Shown piece after piece: positions 56,955 to 64,000 of a DNA stretch of 64,000 bases. The stretch spans positions 101,682 through 165,681 of the forward strand of contig NZ_BSTL01000023.1 in the NCBI RefSeq assembly GCF_030269485.1, read 5' to 3'. This stretch comes from Actinoplanes sp. NBRC 103695 (GTDB taxonomy: Bacteria; Actinomycetota; Actinomycetes; Mycobacteriales; Micromonosporaceae). The notes below the pieces were generated by a model. It was given only the letters and a program-made list of their open reading frames with translations. It did no database searches and was not told where the DNA came from. Position 1 is the first letter of the stretch. Each line of letters starts with the position of its first letter. The translations under genes and the position numbers were made by a program.

Positions 56955-58790
56955 ATGACGAGACCACCCACTCCCGAGACCTTGGCCCACCGACCCAGCC
57001 CCGCGACCGTGGCAGCCGCCGCGGGACAGCATGGCGCAGTAGTGACCGGCCCGGTTGCGACCACCGGCGCCGGCTCGCTCGTCCGGTCGCTGGAGGCCCT
57101 CGGCGTCGAGGTGGCCTTCGGCATTCCGGGCGGGACGATCCTGCCCGCGTACGACCCGCTCTACGACTCCAAGGTCCGGCACATCCTGGTCCGGCACGAG
57201 CAGGGCGCGGGCCACGCGGCGACCGGGTACGCGCAGGCCACCGGCCGGGTCGGCGTCTGCATCGCCACCTCCGGCCCGGGCGCGACCAACCTGGTGACGC
57301 CGATCGCGGACGCCTACATGGATTCGGTGCCGATCGTGGCGATCACCGGCCAGGTGTCCCGCCCGGCGATCGGCACGGACGCCTTCCAGGAGGCGGACAT
57401 CCAGGGCATCACGCTGCCGATCACGAAGCACAATTTCCTGATCCAGTCGCCGGACGACATCCCGCGGATCGTCGCCGAGGCCTTCCACCTGGCGGCCACC
57501 GGCCGGCCCGGCCCGGTCCTGGTGGACATCCCCAAGGACGTGCAGCAGGCGCCGACCACGTTCGCCTGGCCGCCTACCCTGGACCTGCCCGGCTACCGCC
57601 CCACGCTGCACCCGCACGGCAAGCAGATCCGTGAGGCGGCCCGGCTGATCGCGGGCGCCAAGCGGCCCGTCCTGTACGTGGGCGGCGGCGTGCTCAAGGC
57701 CGGCGCCACCGAGGGGCTGCGCAAGCTGGCCGAGATGACCGGCATGCCGGTGGTGACCACGCTGATGGCGCTGGGCTCGTTCCCCGACTCGCACCCGCAA
57801 CACCTGGGCATGCCCGGCATGCACGGCACGGTCCCCGCGGTGTACGCCCTGCAGAAGTCCGACCTTCTGGTCGTGCTGGGCGCCCGCTTCGACGACCGGG
57901 TCACCGGCAAGCTCGACTCGTTCGCGCCGGACGCCAAGATCGTGCACGCCGACATCGACCCGGCCGAGATCGGCAAGAACCGGCACGCGGACGTCCCGAT
58001 CGTCGGCGACGCCCGGCACGTGATCGATGAGCTGATCGCCGCGGTCTCCGGCAACGCCACCGGCGCGGGCTCCTACCCGGCCTGGTGGAAGACGCTGAAC
58101 GACCTTCAGGAGCGCTACCCCCTGGGGTACGACGAGCCGACCGACGGCACGCTCTCGCCGCAGTACGTGATCGAACGGATCGGCAAGCTGGTCGGCCCGG
58201 ACGCCATCTACACCGCGGGCGTCGGGCAGCACCAGATGTGGGCCTCGCAGTTCATCTCGTTCGAGAACCCGGGCACCTGGCTCAACTCCGGCGGCGCCGG
58301 GACCATGGGTTACGCGGTGCCCGCGGCGATGGGCGCGAAGGTCGGCCGGCCGGACGTCGCGGTCTGGGCGATCGACGGCGACGGCTGTTTCCAGATGACC
58401 AACCAGGAGCTCGCCACCTGTGCGCTGGAGGGCATCCCGGTCAAGATCGCCGTCATCAACAACGGCAACCTGGGCATGGTCCGGCAGTGGCAGACCCTGT
58501 TCTACCAGGGCCGCTACTCCAACACCGAGCTGGGCACCCACAAGCACCGCATCCCGGACTTCGTGAAGCTGGCCGAGGCGCTCGGCTGCATCGGGCTGCG
58601 CTGCGAGTCCAAGGACGACGTGGACAAGACCATCAAGGCGGCGATGGAGATCAACGACGCCCCGGTGGTCATCGACTTCACGGTCGGCAAGGACGCGATG
58701 GTGTGGCCGATGGTCGCGGCCGGGACCAGCAACGACGAGATCATGTTCGCCCGGGACGTGCGCCCCACCTTCGAAGAGGACGACCTCTGA
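56955..58790 (+). CDS. ilvB: acetolactate synthase large subunit
   Basis: A 611-residue ThDP/FAD enzyme: EVAFGIPGGTILPAYDPLYD, catalytic Glu in RHEQGAGHAATGYA, ATSGPGATNLVTPI, FAD domain QRPVLYVGGG-type strand (KRPVLYVGGGVL), and the ThDP motif IDGDGCFQMTNQEL ending in NNGN. It condenses pyruvate or 2-oxobutyrate in the first committed step to valine, leucine and isoleucine. It is followed by ilvN (2-nt gap) and ilvC. Confidence 0.96.
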   Translation: MTRPPTPETLAHRPSPATVAAAAGQHGAVVTGPVATTGAGSLVRSLEALGVEVAFGIPGGTILPAYDPLYDSKVRHILVRHEQGAGHAATGYAQATGRVGVCIATSGPGATNLVTPIADAYMDSVPIVAITGQVSRPAIGTDAFQEADIQGITLPITKHNFLIQSPDDIPRIVAEAFHLAATGRPGPVLVDIPKDVQQAPTTFAWPPTLDLPGYRPTLHPHGKQIREAARLIAGAKRPVLYVGGGVLKAGATEGLRKLAEMTGMPVVTTLMALGSFPDSHPQHLGMPGMHGTVPAVYALQKSDLLVVLGARFDDRVTGKLDSFAPDAKIVHADIDPAEIGKNRHADVPIVGDARHVIDELIAAVSGNATGAGSYPAWWKTLNDLQERYPLGYDEPTDGTLSPQYVIERIGKLVGPDAIYTAGVGQHQMWASQFISFENPGTWLNSGGAGTMGYAVPAAMGAKVGRPDVAVWAIDGDGCFQMTNQELATCALEGIPVKIAVINNGNLGMVRQWQTLFYQGRYSNTELGTHKHRIPDFVKLAEALGCIGLRCESKDDVDKTIKAAMEINDAPVVIDFTVGKDAMVWPMVAAGTSNDEIMFARDVRPTFEEDDL

Positions 58791-58792
58791 TC

Positions 58793-59308
58793 ATGACGAT
58801 GCATACCTTGTCCGTGCTGGTGGAGAACAAGCCGAGTGTGCTGGCCCGGGTCAGCGGACTGTTCTCCCGGCGCGGCTTCAACATCGATTCGCTGGCGGTC
58901 GGCGAGACGGAGAACCCGGAAGTCAGCCGCATCACCATCGTGGTCAACGCCGACTCCTCACCCCTGGAGCAGGTGACCAAGCAGCTCAACAAGCTGGTGA
59001 ACGTCCTGAAGATCGTCGAGCTGGACCCGCAGCAGTCGGTCCAGCGCGAGCTCCTGCTGGTCAAGGTGCGCGCCGATCGTGCGCAGCGGGCCCAGGTGCT
59101 GGAAACCGTCGAGCTCTTCCGCGCGAAGGTGATCGACGTCGCACCGGACACCCTCACGATCGAGGCCACCGGGAACCCCGACAAGCTGGACGCGTTGCTG
59201 CGCGACCTCGAGCCGTACGGCATCAAGGAGATGGTCCAGTCGGGCCTCGTGGCCATCGGCCGCGGTTCCCGTTCCATCACGACCGGCCCGGCGCTCCGCG
59301 CCGCCTAG
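58793..59308 (+). CDS. ilvN: acetolactate synthase small (regulatory) subunit
   Basis: A 171-residue protein: ACT domain HTLSVLVENKPSVLARVSGL followed by FSRRGFNIDSLAVGET, then the second ACT-like domain (ELLLVKVRADRAQRAQVLE). It confers valine feedback on IlvB. ATG at 58793 lies just after the ilvB stop; a second ATG at 58799 is possible. Confidence 0.95.
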   Translation: MTMHTLSVLVENKPSVLARVSGLFSRRGFNIDSLAVGETENPEVSRITIVVNADSSPLEQVTKQLNKLVNVLKIVELDPQQSVQRELLLVKVRADRAQRAQVLETVELFRAKVIDVAPDTLTIEATGNPDKLDALLRDLEPYGIKEMVQSGLVAIGRGSRSITTGPALRAA

Positions 59309-59378
59309 TAAGAGCTGCCAGGAAGCCCGTCCCTGCCCCGCCACCGCCCTTAATCGGACTAAGACGAGAGTGATTCCC

Positions 59379-60392
59379 ATGACCGCGGAAGTTTTCTACG
59401 ACGACGACGCCGACCTGTCGATCATCCAGGGCCGTAAGGTCGCCGTGATCGGGTACGGCAGCCAGGGGCACGCGCATTCGCTGTCGCTGCGCGACTCGGG
59501 CGTCGACGTGGTGGTCGGCCTGAAGGAGGGCTCGAAGAGCCGGGCCAAGGCCGAGGAGCAGGGCCTCAAGGTGCAGACGCCGGCCGAGGCGTCGGCGTGG
59601 GCCGACGTGATCATGGTGCTGGCGCCGGACACCGCGCAGCGCAAGATCTACACCGAGTCGATCGCCCCGAACCTGACCGCCGGCAAGGCGCTGTTCTTCG
59701 GGCACGGCCTGAACATCCGGTTCGAGCTCATCAAGCCCCCGGCCGACGTGACCGTCGCGATGGTCGCCCCGAAGGGCCCGGGTCACCTGGTCCGCCGTCA
59801 GTACGTGGACGGCAAGGGCGTGCCGTGTCTGGTCGCGGTCGAGCAGGACCCGACCGGCGAGGGCCTGGCGCTCGCGCTGTCCTACGCGAAGGCGATCGGT
59901 GGCGCCCGGGCGGGCGTCATCCGGACCACCTTCAAGGAGGAGACGGAGACCGACCTGTTCGGTGAGCAGGCAGTGCTCTGCGGCGGCACGGCGGCGCTGG
60001 TGCAGACCGGCTTCGAGGTGCTGACCGAGGCCGGGTACGCCCCGGAGATCGCGTACTTCGAGTGCCTGCACGAGCTCAAGCTGATCGTGGACCTGATGTA
60101 CGAGGGCGGCATCTCCCGGATGCGCTACAGCGTGTCGGACACCGCCGAGTTCGGCGACTACGTCAGCGGCCCGCGGGTGATCAACGCCGGGGTCAAGCAG
60201 GAGATGAAGAAGATCCTCGCCGAGATCCAGTCGGGTGAGTTCACCAAGGCGCTCATCGCGGACGACGAGGCGGGTGGCACGCGCCTGCAGCAGTTCCGCA
60301 AGGAAGGCGCCGAGCACCCGATCGAGGTGACCGGAAAGAAGCTCCGCGACATGATGTCGTGGGTCGACCGGCCGATCACCGAAACCGCCTGA
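59379..60392 (+). CDS. ilvC: ketol-acid reductoisomerase (class I)
   Basis: A 337-residue enzyme: nucleotide loop VIGYGSQGHAHSLSLRDSG, PKGPGHLVRRQY, and the catalytic metal-ligand region FGEQAVLCGG and ECLHELKLIVDLMYEGG. It isomerises and reduces acetolactate to dihydroxy acid, feeding IlvD. ATG at 59379 gives the family start; GTG at 59370 is in frame. A strong terminator follows. Confidence 0.96.
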   Translation: MTAEVFYDDDADLSIIQGRKVAVIGYGSQGHAHSLSLRDSGVDVVVGLKEGSKSRAKAEEQGLKVQTPAEASAWADVIMVLAPDTAQRKIYTESIAPNLTAGKALFFGHGLNIRFELIKPPADVTVAMVAPKGPGHLVRRQYVDGKGVPCLVAVEQDPTGEGLALALSYAKAIGGARAGVIRTTFKEETETDLFGEQAVLCGGTAALVQTGFEVLTEAGYAPEIAYFECLHELKLIVDLMYEGGISRMRYSVSDTAEFGDYVSGPRVINAGVKQEMKKILAEIQSGEFTKALIADDEAGGTRLQQFRKEGAEHPIEVTGKKLRDMMSWVDRPITETA

Positions 60393-60406
60393 ACCTTCAC
60401 GTTGTA

Positions 60407-60451
60407 AAAGCGCCCGATCGGGGTTTCTGACCCACTCCGATCGGGCGCTTT
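60407..60451. terminator. ilvC terminator
   Basis: AAAGCGCCCGATCGG (60407-60421) pairs without mismatch over 15 bp with CCGATCGGGCGCTTT (60437-60451), with a 15-nt loop and a short T run at the end of the stem. It closes the ilvBNC operon 14 nt after the ilvC stop. Confidence 0.85.
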
Positions 60452-60571
60452 GCGTTACCGAGCGATTACCTGAAACGTCGTTGTTACGTGCTGCTTACCT
60501 GTTCAGCAGTGTTGCCAAATTGTGGATTGATCAGGCTCTTCGGAGTGGCTTTGGTCAGTTAGCCTCGCGAC

Positions 60572-61825
60572 ATGCGACTGGCTGATTCTTTCCGGAGTGA
60601 GCGCTTCGGCGCGGTCCGGATTCATGAGCTGCAACGGGTGATCGAGCTCGACTCGGGCGCCCTGGCCGATGCCGGTCGGCCCGGGATCTCGGCGGGTTCC
60701 CGCATCGTCGGGCCGGACGCGTTACGCGCCGTCGAGACCCAATTGGTGATCGTCGTCCCGTGCATGAACGAGAGCCGGAGCGTCATCGAAGGGGTGCTTT
60801 CCGGCATCCCGCACGATTGCCTGATCGTGCTCGTCTCGAACAGCGATCGCGGGCCGGTCGACCGCTACGAGATCGAGGCGCAGACGGTCGAGCAGTTCTG
60901 CCGGCTGGCCGGTCGGTCGGCGATCACCGTGCATCAGCGGGATCCCGGCGTGGCGGCCGCGTTCAAGGCGGCCGGCATGGACGAGCTGATCGACGACTCC
61001 GGGCTGGTCCGGGCCGGCAAGGGCGAGGCGATGCTGGTCGGCATGGCCCTCGCGGCGATGACCGGTCGTAAGTACGTCGGCTACGTGGACGCCGACAACT
61101 ACGTGCCCGGGTCGGTCCACGAGTACTGCAAGGCGTACGCCGCGGGTCTGCATCTGGCCGGCTCGCCGTACGCGATGGTCCGGATCTCCTGGCACTCCAA
61201 GCCCAAGCTGCGCGACGGCCGGCTCTTCTTCAGCCGCCGCGGCCGCAGCTCGGAGGTCACCAACGAGTGGCTCAACCGCTTCGTCGCCGAGTTCTCCAAC
61301 TTCGGCACCGAGGTGATCGCCACCGGCAACGCCGGCGAGCACGCGATGAGCCTGGAACTCGGGATGAAGCTGCGGCTGGCCGGCGGGTTCGCGGTCGAGC
61401 CGTACGAGTATCTCGACCTGTTCGAGCAGTTCGGCGGCATCCTGGAGAGCGCCCACCCGGAGGTGATGGCGAGTTCCGTGCCGGTGCTGCAGATCGAGAC
61501 GCGCAACCCGCACTTCCACGACAACAAGGGCGAGGAGCACGTCCAGGGCATGCGCATGCAGGCGCTCAACGTGCTCTACCACTCGCAGATCACGCCGCCG
61601 TCGGTACGCCAGGCGATCCTGGAGTTCATGGTCTCGCAGGGCGCGCTGGAGGTCGGGCAGGAGCCGCCGCGCGAGCGTTCCTACCCGCCGGTCGACACCC
61701 TGGCACTGGACCTGCTCTACGACGCCCTGGACGCCGAGGCGCAGTCCTTCCGTCAGCTCGACGGGCTCGCCTCGGCCGGGCTCCCCGCGGAGCCTCCCAT
61801 CCAGCGGGAACGCATCCCCGTCTGA
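60572..61825 (+). CDS. mpgS: mannosyl-3-phosphoglycerate synthase (GT55 family)
   Basis: A 417-residue glycosyltransferase with MpgS features: QLVIVVPCMNESRSVIEGVL, LIVLVSNSDRGP, AGKGEAMLVGMALAA, and YVGYVDADNYVPGSVHEY holding the DxD-like metal motif. It makes mannosyl-3-phosphoglycerate, precursor of the compatible solute mannosylglycerate, from GDP-mannose. The matching phosphatase (MpgP) is not adjacent, and no MpgP domain is fused. TAGCCT lies 6 nt before the ATG, so it is probably leaderless. The 120 bp upstream are unusually AT-rich. Confidence 0.88.
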   Translation: MRLADSFRSERFGAVRIHELQRVIELDSGALADAGRPGISAGSRIVGPDALRAVETQLVIVVPCMNESRSVIEGVLSGIPHDCLIVLVSNSDRGPVDRYEIEAQTVEQFCRLAGRSAITVHQRDPGVAAAFKAAGMDELIDDSGLVRAGKGEAMLVGMALAAMTGRKYVGYVDADNYVPGSVHEYCKAYAAGLHLAGSPYAMVRISWHSKPKLRDGRLFFSRRGRSSEVTNEWLNRFVAEFSNFGTEVIATGNAGEHAMSLELGMKLRLAGGFAVEPYEYLDLFEQFGGILESAHPEVMASSVPVLQIETRNPHFHDNKGEEHVQGMRMQALNVLYHSQITPPSVRQAILEFMVSQGALEVGQEPPRERSYPPVDTLALDLLYDALDAEAQSFRQLDGLASAGLPAEPPIQRERIPV

Positions 61826-61862
61826 GTGGGGCGTGTCCTGCGTTTCTCGCAGATTACGGCTA

Positions 61863-61911
61863 TGTGACGGCGGTCACTCCGATTTGGGCGATCGGTGTGA
61901 CCGCCGTCATG
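61863..61911. promoter_or_regulatory. paired CRP-like sites upstream of serA
   Basis: TGTGACGGCGGTCACT (61863-61878) fits TGTGA-N6-TCACA with one change, and TGTGACCGCCGTCATG (61896-61911) is a second, weaker copy. Their centres are 33 bp apart, three helical turns, at about -55 and -22 from the predicted serA transcript start. The -10 box TACCAT (61914-61919) follows. Confidence 0.6.
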
Positions 61912-61925
61912 CGTACCATCCGGAA

Positions 61926-63554
61926 ATGCTGGCGATTACGGATGGAGACGCCTTGGTTACTCCGGTCGTACTGATCGCCGAGGAGCTGGCCCCGGCCGCC
62001 CTCGACGTGCTCGCCCAGGACTTCGACGTACGCCATGTCGACGGCACCGACCGTCCCGCCCTGCTGGCCGCCCTGGCCGGGGCGGACGCGGTGATCGTGC
62101 GGAGCGCCACCCAGATCGACGCGGAGGCGATCGCGGCCGCCCCCGGGCTCAAGGTCGTGGCCCGGGCCGGCGTCGGATTGGACAACGTGGACGTACCGGC
62201 GGCCACCGCCCGGGGCGTCATGGTGGTGAACGCCCCGACCTCGAACATCGTCTCCGCCGCCGAACAGGCGGTAGCCCTGCTGCTGGCGGTCGCCCGGCAC
62301 ACCGCGAGCGCCAGCGCGTCGCTGAAGGCGGGCGAGTGGAAACGCTCCAAATACACCGGTGTCGAGGTACAGGGCAAAACCGTCGGCGTGGTCGGGCTGG
62401 GCCGGATCGGTGTGCTGTTCGCGCAGCGCATGGCGGCGTTCGGCACCCGGCTGATCGCCTACGACCCGTACGTGCAGCCGGCCCGCGCCGCCCAGCTGGG
62501 CGTACGCCTGGTCGGGTTGGACGAACTCCTCCGGGAGAGCGATTTCATCTCGGTGCACCTGCCGCGGACCCCGGAGACGGTCGGCCTGATCGGCGAGCGC
62601 GAGCTCGCCACCGTCAAGCCGGGCGTACGCATCGTGAACGCAGCCCGCGGCGGCCTGATCGACGAGCAGGCGCTGGCCGACGCGCTGGCCGAGGGCCGGG
62701 TGGCGGGCGCCGGCGTGGACGTCTACGTGAAGGAGCCGACGACCGCGTCGCCGCTGTTCGCCTTCGACAACGTGGTGGCCACCCCGCATCTGGGCGCCTC
62801 GACGGTGGAGGCGCAGGACAAGGCCGGTCTGTCGGTGGCCCGCAGCGTCGCGCTGGCGTTGCAGGGCGAGTTCGTGCCCGACGCGGTCAACGTGCGGGCC
62901 GGTGGCATCGTCGACGAGGACGTACGCCCACTGCTGGCGCTGTCCGAGAAGCTGGGCCGGGTGTTCACCGCGGTGGCTGGCGGGGTCGCGGCCGAGATCA
63001 CCGTCGAGGTACGCGGCGAGATCGCCTCGCACGACGTCTCGGTGCTGCGGCTGGCCGCCGCCAAGGGCATCTTCGCGTCGGTCGTCGAGGAGCGGGTCAC
63101 CTACGTCAACGCGCTCCAGCTCGCGGCCGACCGAGGCGTCGAGGTGCAGCTCACGACGCCCGATGAGGTCATCGAGCACGAGAACCTGGTCAGCATCCGT
63201 GGCGCGCTGCCGGACGGCCGCCGGGTCTGCGTGTCCGGCACGGTGACCGTGGCCGGCACGCGGGAGATCCGCCGGCTCACCGCGGTGGACGGCTTCGACG
63301 TCGAGCTCGGCGTCGACGGGGTCCTGCTCTTCTTCCGGTACGCGGACCGCCCGGGCGTGGTCGGCGCGATCGGAACGCTGCTCGGCGAGCACGGCGTCAA
63401 CATCGGGGCCATGCAGGTGGCCCGGCGGGAGGCCGGCGGCGAGGCGCTGATGACGCTGACCGTCGACTCCTCGATGGACGCCGAGATCCTCTCCGCCGCG
63501 GCGGCCGCGATCGGAGCGTCCCACGCCAGCGCGGTCGACCTGCGCGGCGAGTAA
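61926..63554 (+). CDS. serA: D-3-phosphoglycerate dehydrogenase
   Basis: A 542-residue long-form PGDH: nucleotide loop VVGLGRIGVLFAQRM near residue 155, catalytic Arg in NAARGGLIDEQAL, Glu in VDVYVKEP, His in ATPHLGASTVEAQ, then the intervening (ASB) domain and a C-terminal ACT domain (RPGVVGAIGTLLGEHGVNIG) for serine feedback. It starts serine synthesis. TACCAT lies 6 nt before the ATG at 61926, so the mRNA is probably leaderless, behind two CRP-like sites. Confidence 0.95.
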   Translation: MLAITDGDALVTPVVLIAEELAPAALDVLAQDFDVRHVDGTDRPALLAALAGADAVIVRSATQIDAEAIAAAPGLKVVARAGVGLDNVDVPAATARGVMVVNAPTSNIVSAAEQAVALLLAVARHTASASASLKAGEWKRSKYTGVEVQGKTVGVVGLGRIGVLFAQRMAAFGTRLIAYDPYVQPARAAQLGVRLVGLDELLRESDFISVHLPRTPETVGLIGERELATVKPGVRIVNAARGGLIDEQALADALAEGRVAGAGVDVYVKEPTTASPLFAFDNVVATPHLGASTVEAQDKAGLSVARSVALALQGEFVPDAVNVRAGGIVDEDVRPLLALSEKLGRVFTAVAGGVAAEITVEVRGEIASHDVSVLRLAAAKGIFASVVEERVTYVNALQLAADRGVEVQLTTPDEVIEHENLVSIRGALPDGRRVCVSGTVTVAGTREIRRLTAVDGFDVELGVDGVLLFFRYADRPGVVGAIGTLLGEHGVNIGAMQVARREAGGEALMTLTVDSSMDAEILSAAAAAIGASHASAVDLRGE

Positions 63555-63559
63555 AAGCA

Positions 63560-63616
63560 GCAGTGGTAGGTCCTGACGGTATCCGCGCGCCGAATTCCGT
63601 CAGGACCTACCACTGC
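63560..63616. repeat. 20-bp perfect inverted repeat after serA
   Basis: GCAGTGGTAGGTCCTGACGG (63560-63579) and its exact reverse complement (63597-63616) flank 17 nt, starting 5 nt after the serA stop. It could act as a terminator, though no T-tract follows. A degenerate copy of the left arm and loop is at 63839-63871, suggesting a repeat family. Confidence 0.75.
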
Positions 63617-63620
63617 GTCC

Positions 63621-63756
63621 ACTCACGTTTGCTGCCGCCGCTTGTGCGTGGCGGGGGTTTCGGCGGGTTGCCAGGCGTTCGGGTGCCTACTCACGCTTGC
63701 TGCCGCCGCTTGTGCGTGGCGGGGGTTTCGGCGGGTTGCCAGGCGTCCGGGTGCCC
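63621..63756. repeat. 68-bp tandem direct repeat
   Basis: Two adjacent 68-bp units, 63621-63688 and 63689-63756, differ at only three positions. A third, degenerate partial unit (GCTCACCCTCGCTGCGG) begins at 63757. No gene is supported across 63555-63905; this repeat, the inverted repeat and its degenerate copy account for most of it. Confidence 0.8.
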
Positions 63757-63838
63757 GCTCACCCTCGCTGCGGCCGCTCGCGGTCGTGGCTGGGTGCGGT
63801 CCGTGGTAGGAGCGGCCGCGAGCGGTAGGACCAGCACG

Positions 63839-63871
63839 CAGTGGTGGGACTGGGCGGTATCCGGGCCGAAA
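63839..63871. repeat. degenerate copy of the post-serA repeat
   Basis: GCAGTGGTGGGACTGGGCGG then TATCCG and CCGAA follow the order of 63560-63594 (GCAGTGGT-GG-C, CGGTATCCG, CCGAA). It ends about 11 bp before the proposed IS end. Confidence 0.5.
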
Positions 63872-63881
63872 CGCCGGGCCT

Positions 63882-64000
63882 TGACCCCTGTTCTTGGACA
63901 CGGGTTTATGCGGCTGTCGCCAGCGTAGCTGGCGTGGTTTGAATGTTGTTTTCGTAGTTGATCGGGGATTGCTGTCCGAGGTGGGAGTGGCGGCGGATGG
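63882..64000 (-). mobile_element. right end of an IS3-family insertion sequence (partial)
   Basis: TGACCCCTGTTCTTGGACAC at 63882 looks like an IS3-type terminal repeat (begins TG), 24 bp outside the stop of a transposase frame that enters from the right edge. The other end and any target duplication lie outside the window. Confidence 0.6.
63906..64000 (-). CDS. IS3-family transposase OrfB, C-terminal end only
   Basis: Reading leftwards from the window edge, the frame gives IRRHSHLGQQSPINYENNIQ then TTPATLATAA and a TAA at 63908-63906. The RRHSxLGxxSPxxYE pattern is the typical C-terminus of IS3-family integrase-core transposases. Only about 31 residues are present; the catalytic DDE region is beyond the edge. 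Confidence 0.8.
   Translation of the reverse strand, partial: IRRHSHLGQQSPINYENNIQTTPATLATAA

Noticed and set aside
63623..63901. 92-codon - strand frame across the post-serA repeats
   Set aside because: It is made of the tandem repeat and its flanks, with no ribosome binding site or known motif; repeat DNA alone explains it.
1..64000. tRNA or rRNA genes
   Set aside because: I saw no rRNA-like sequence and no cloverleaf with a conserved T-loop in the gaps. A tRNA search program would be needed to exclude one fully.

Overview
The window is chromosomal DNA of a high-GC, Gram-positive actinobacterium. Codon third positions are almost all G or C, GTG starts are frequent, neighbouring genes are often joined by ATGA or GTGA overlaps, and at least a dozen genes look leaderless (a TANNNT box 6-8 nt before the start codon). 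The chain etfB-etfA, cysteine desulfurase, mnmA, MetE-like, ligA, gatC-gatA, gatB, ilvB-ilvN-ilvC, serA follows the order remembered for the Mycobacterium tuberculosis Rv3029c-Rv2996c region. The many GGDEF-EAL proteins and the accessory genes point to Micromonosporaceae, for example Actinoplanes or a relative; this is an inference from general knowledge, not a search result.

Layout. 1-15.5 kb is metabolic and regulatory: a TetR-controlled operon with paired operators, a glycoside hydrolase 3 enzyme divergent from a ROK regulator, an ABC ATPase with a ribokinase, a MarR regulator divergent from an alpha/beta hydrolase, a split Aer-type receptor (PAS protein plus soluble chemoreceptor signalling protein), a crotonase, an Hsp70-like membrane protein, an IlvG-type ThDP enzyme and a DUF202 pair. 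15.6-35 kb is the conserved housekeeping core: electron transfer flavoprotein, cysteine desulfurase and MnmA (tRNA thiolation), DNA ligase and the GatCAB amidotransferase. It is interrupted by an ECF sigma/membrane-regulator pair, a GGDEF-EAL protein, half of an MFS transporter, a NADAR protein and an M1 peptidase lipoprotein.

35-52 kb is accessory: a membrane metallophosphoesterase with a PQQ-type sugar dehydrogenase lipoprotein, a second GGDEF-EAL protein whose EAL active site is altered, an envelope module (lipoprotein, HlyD-like adaptor, ABC ATPase, FtsX-like permease) divergent from a response regulator/histidine kinase pair, and a LacI regulator divergent from an MFS-HAD operon with a structured leader. 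52-63.5 kb makes branched-chain amino acids and serine: ilvD, a third GGDEF-EAL protein, a candidate ilvB attenuator with a nine-codon leader peptide, ilvB-ilvN-ilvC, an orphan mannosyl-3-phosphoglycerate synthase, and serA behind two CRP-like sites. The last 0.45 kb holds repeats and the end of an IS3-family element running off the window.

Most unusual signals. An ~85-nt, multi-hairpin element lies immediately after the stop codons of gatA, gatB and the metallophosphoesterase gene, always in the orientation of the gene; two of its hairpins are strongly conserved and a third pairs differently in each copy. Other candidates are the ilvB leader with its 17-bp perfect inverted repeat, the widespread leaderless starts, the split aerotaxis-like receptor, and convergent genes at 30.1 kb whose C-terminal tails are both encoded by one short DNA repeat.
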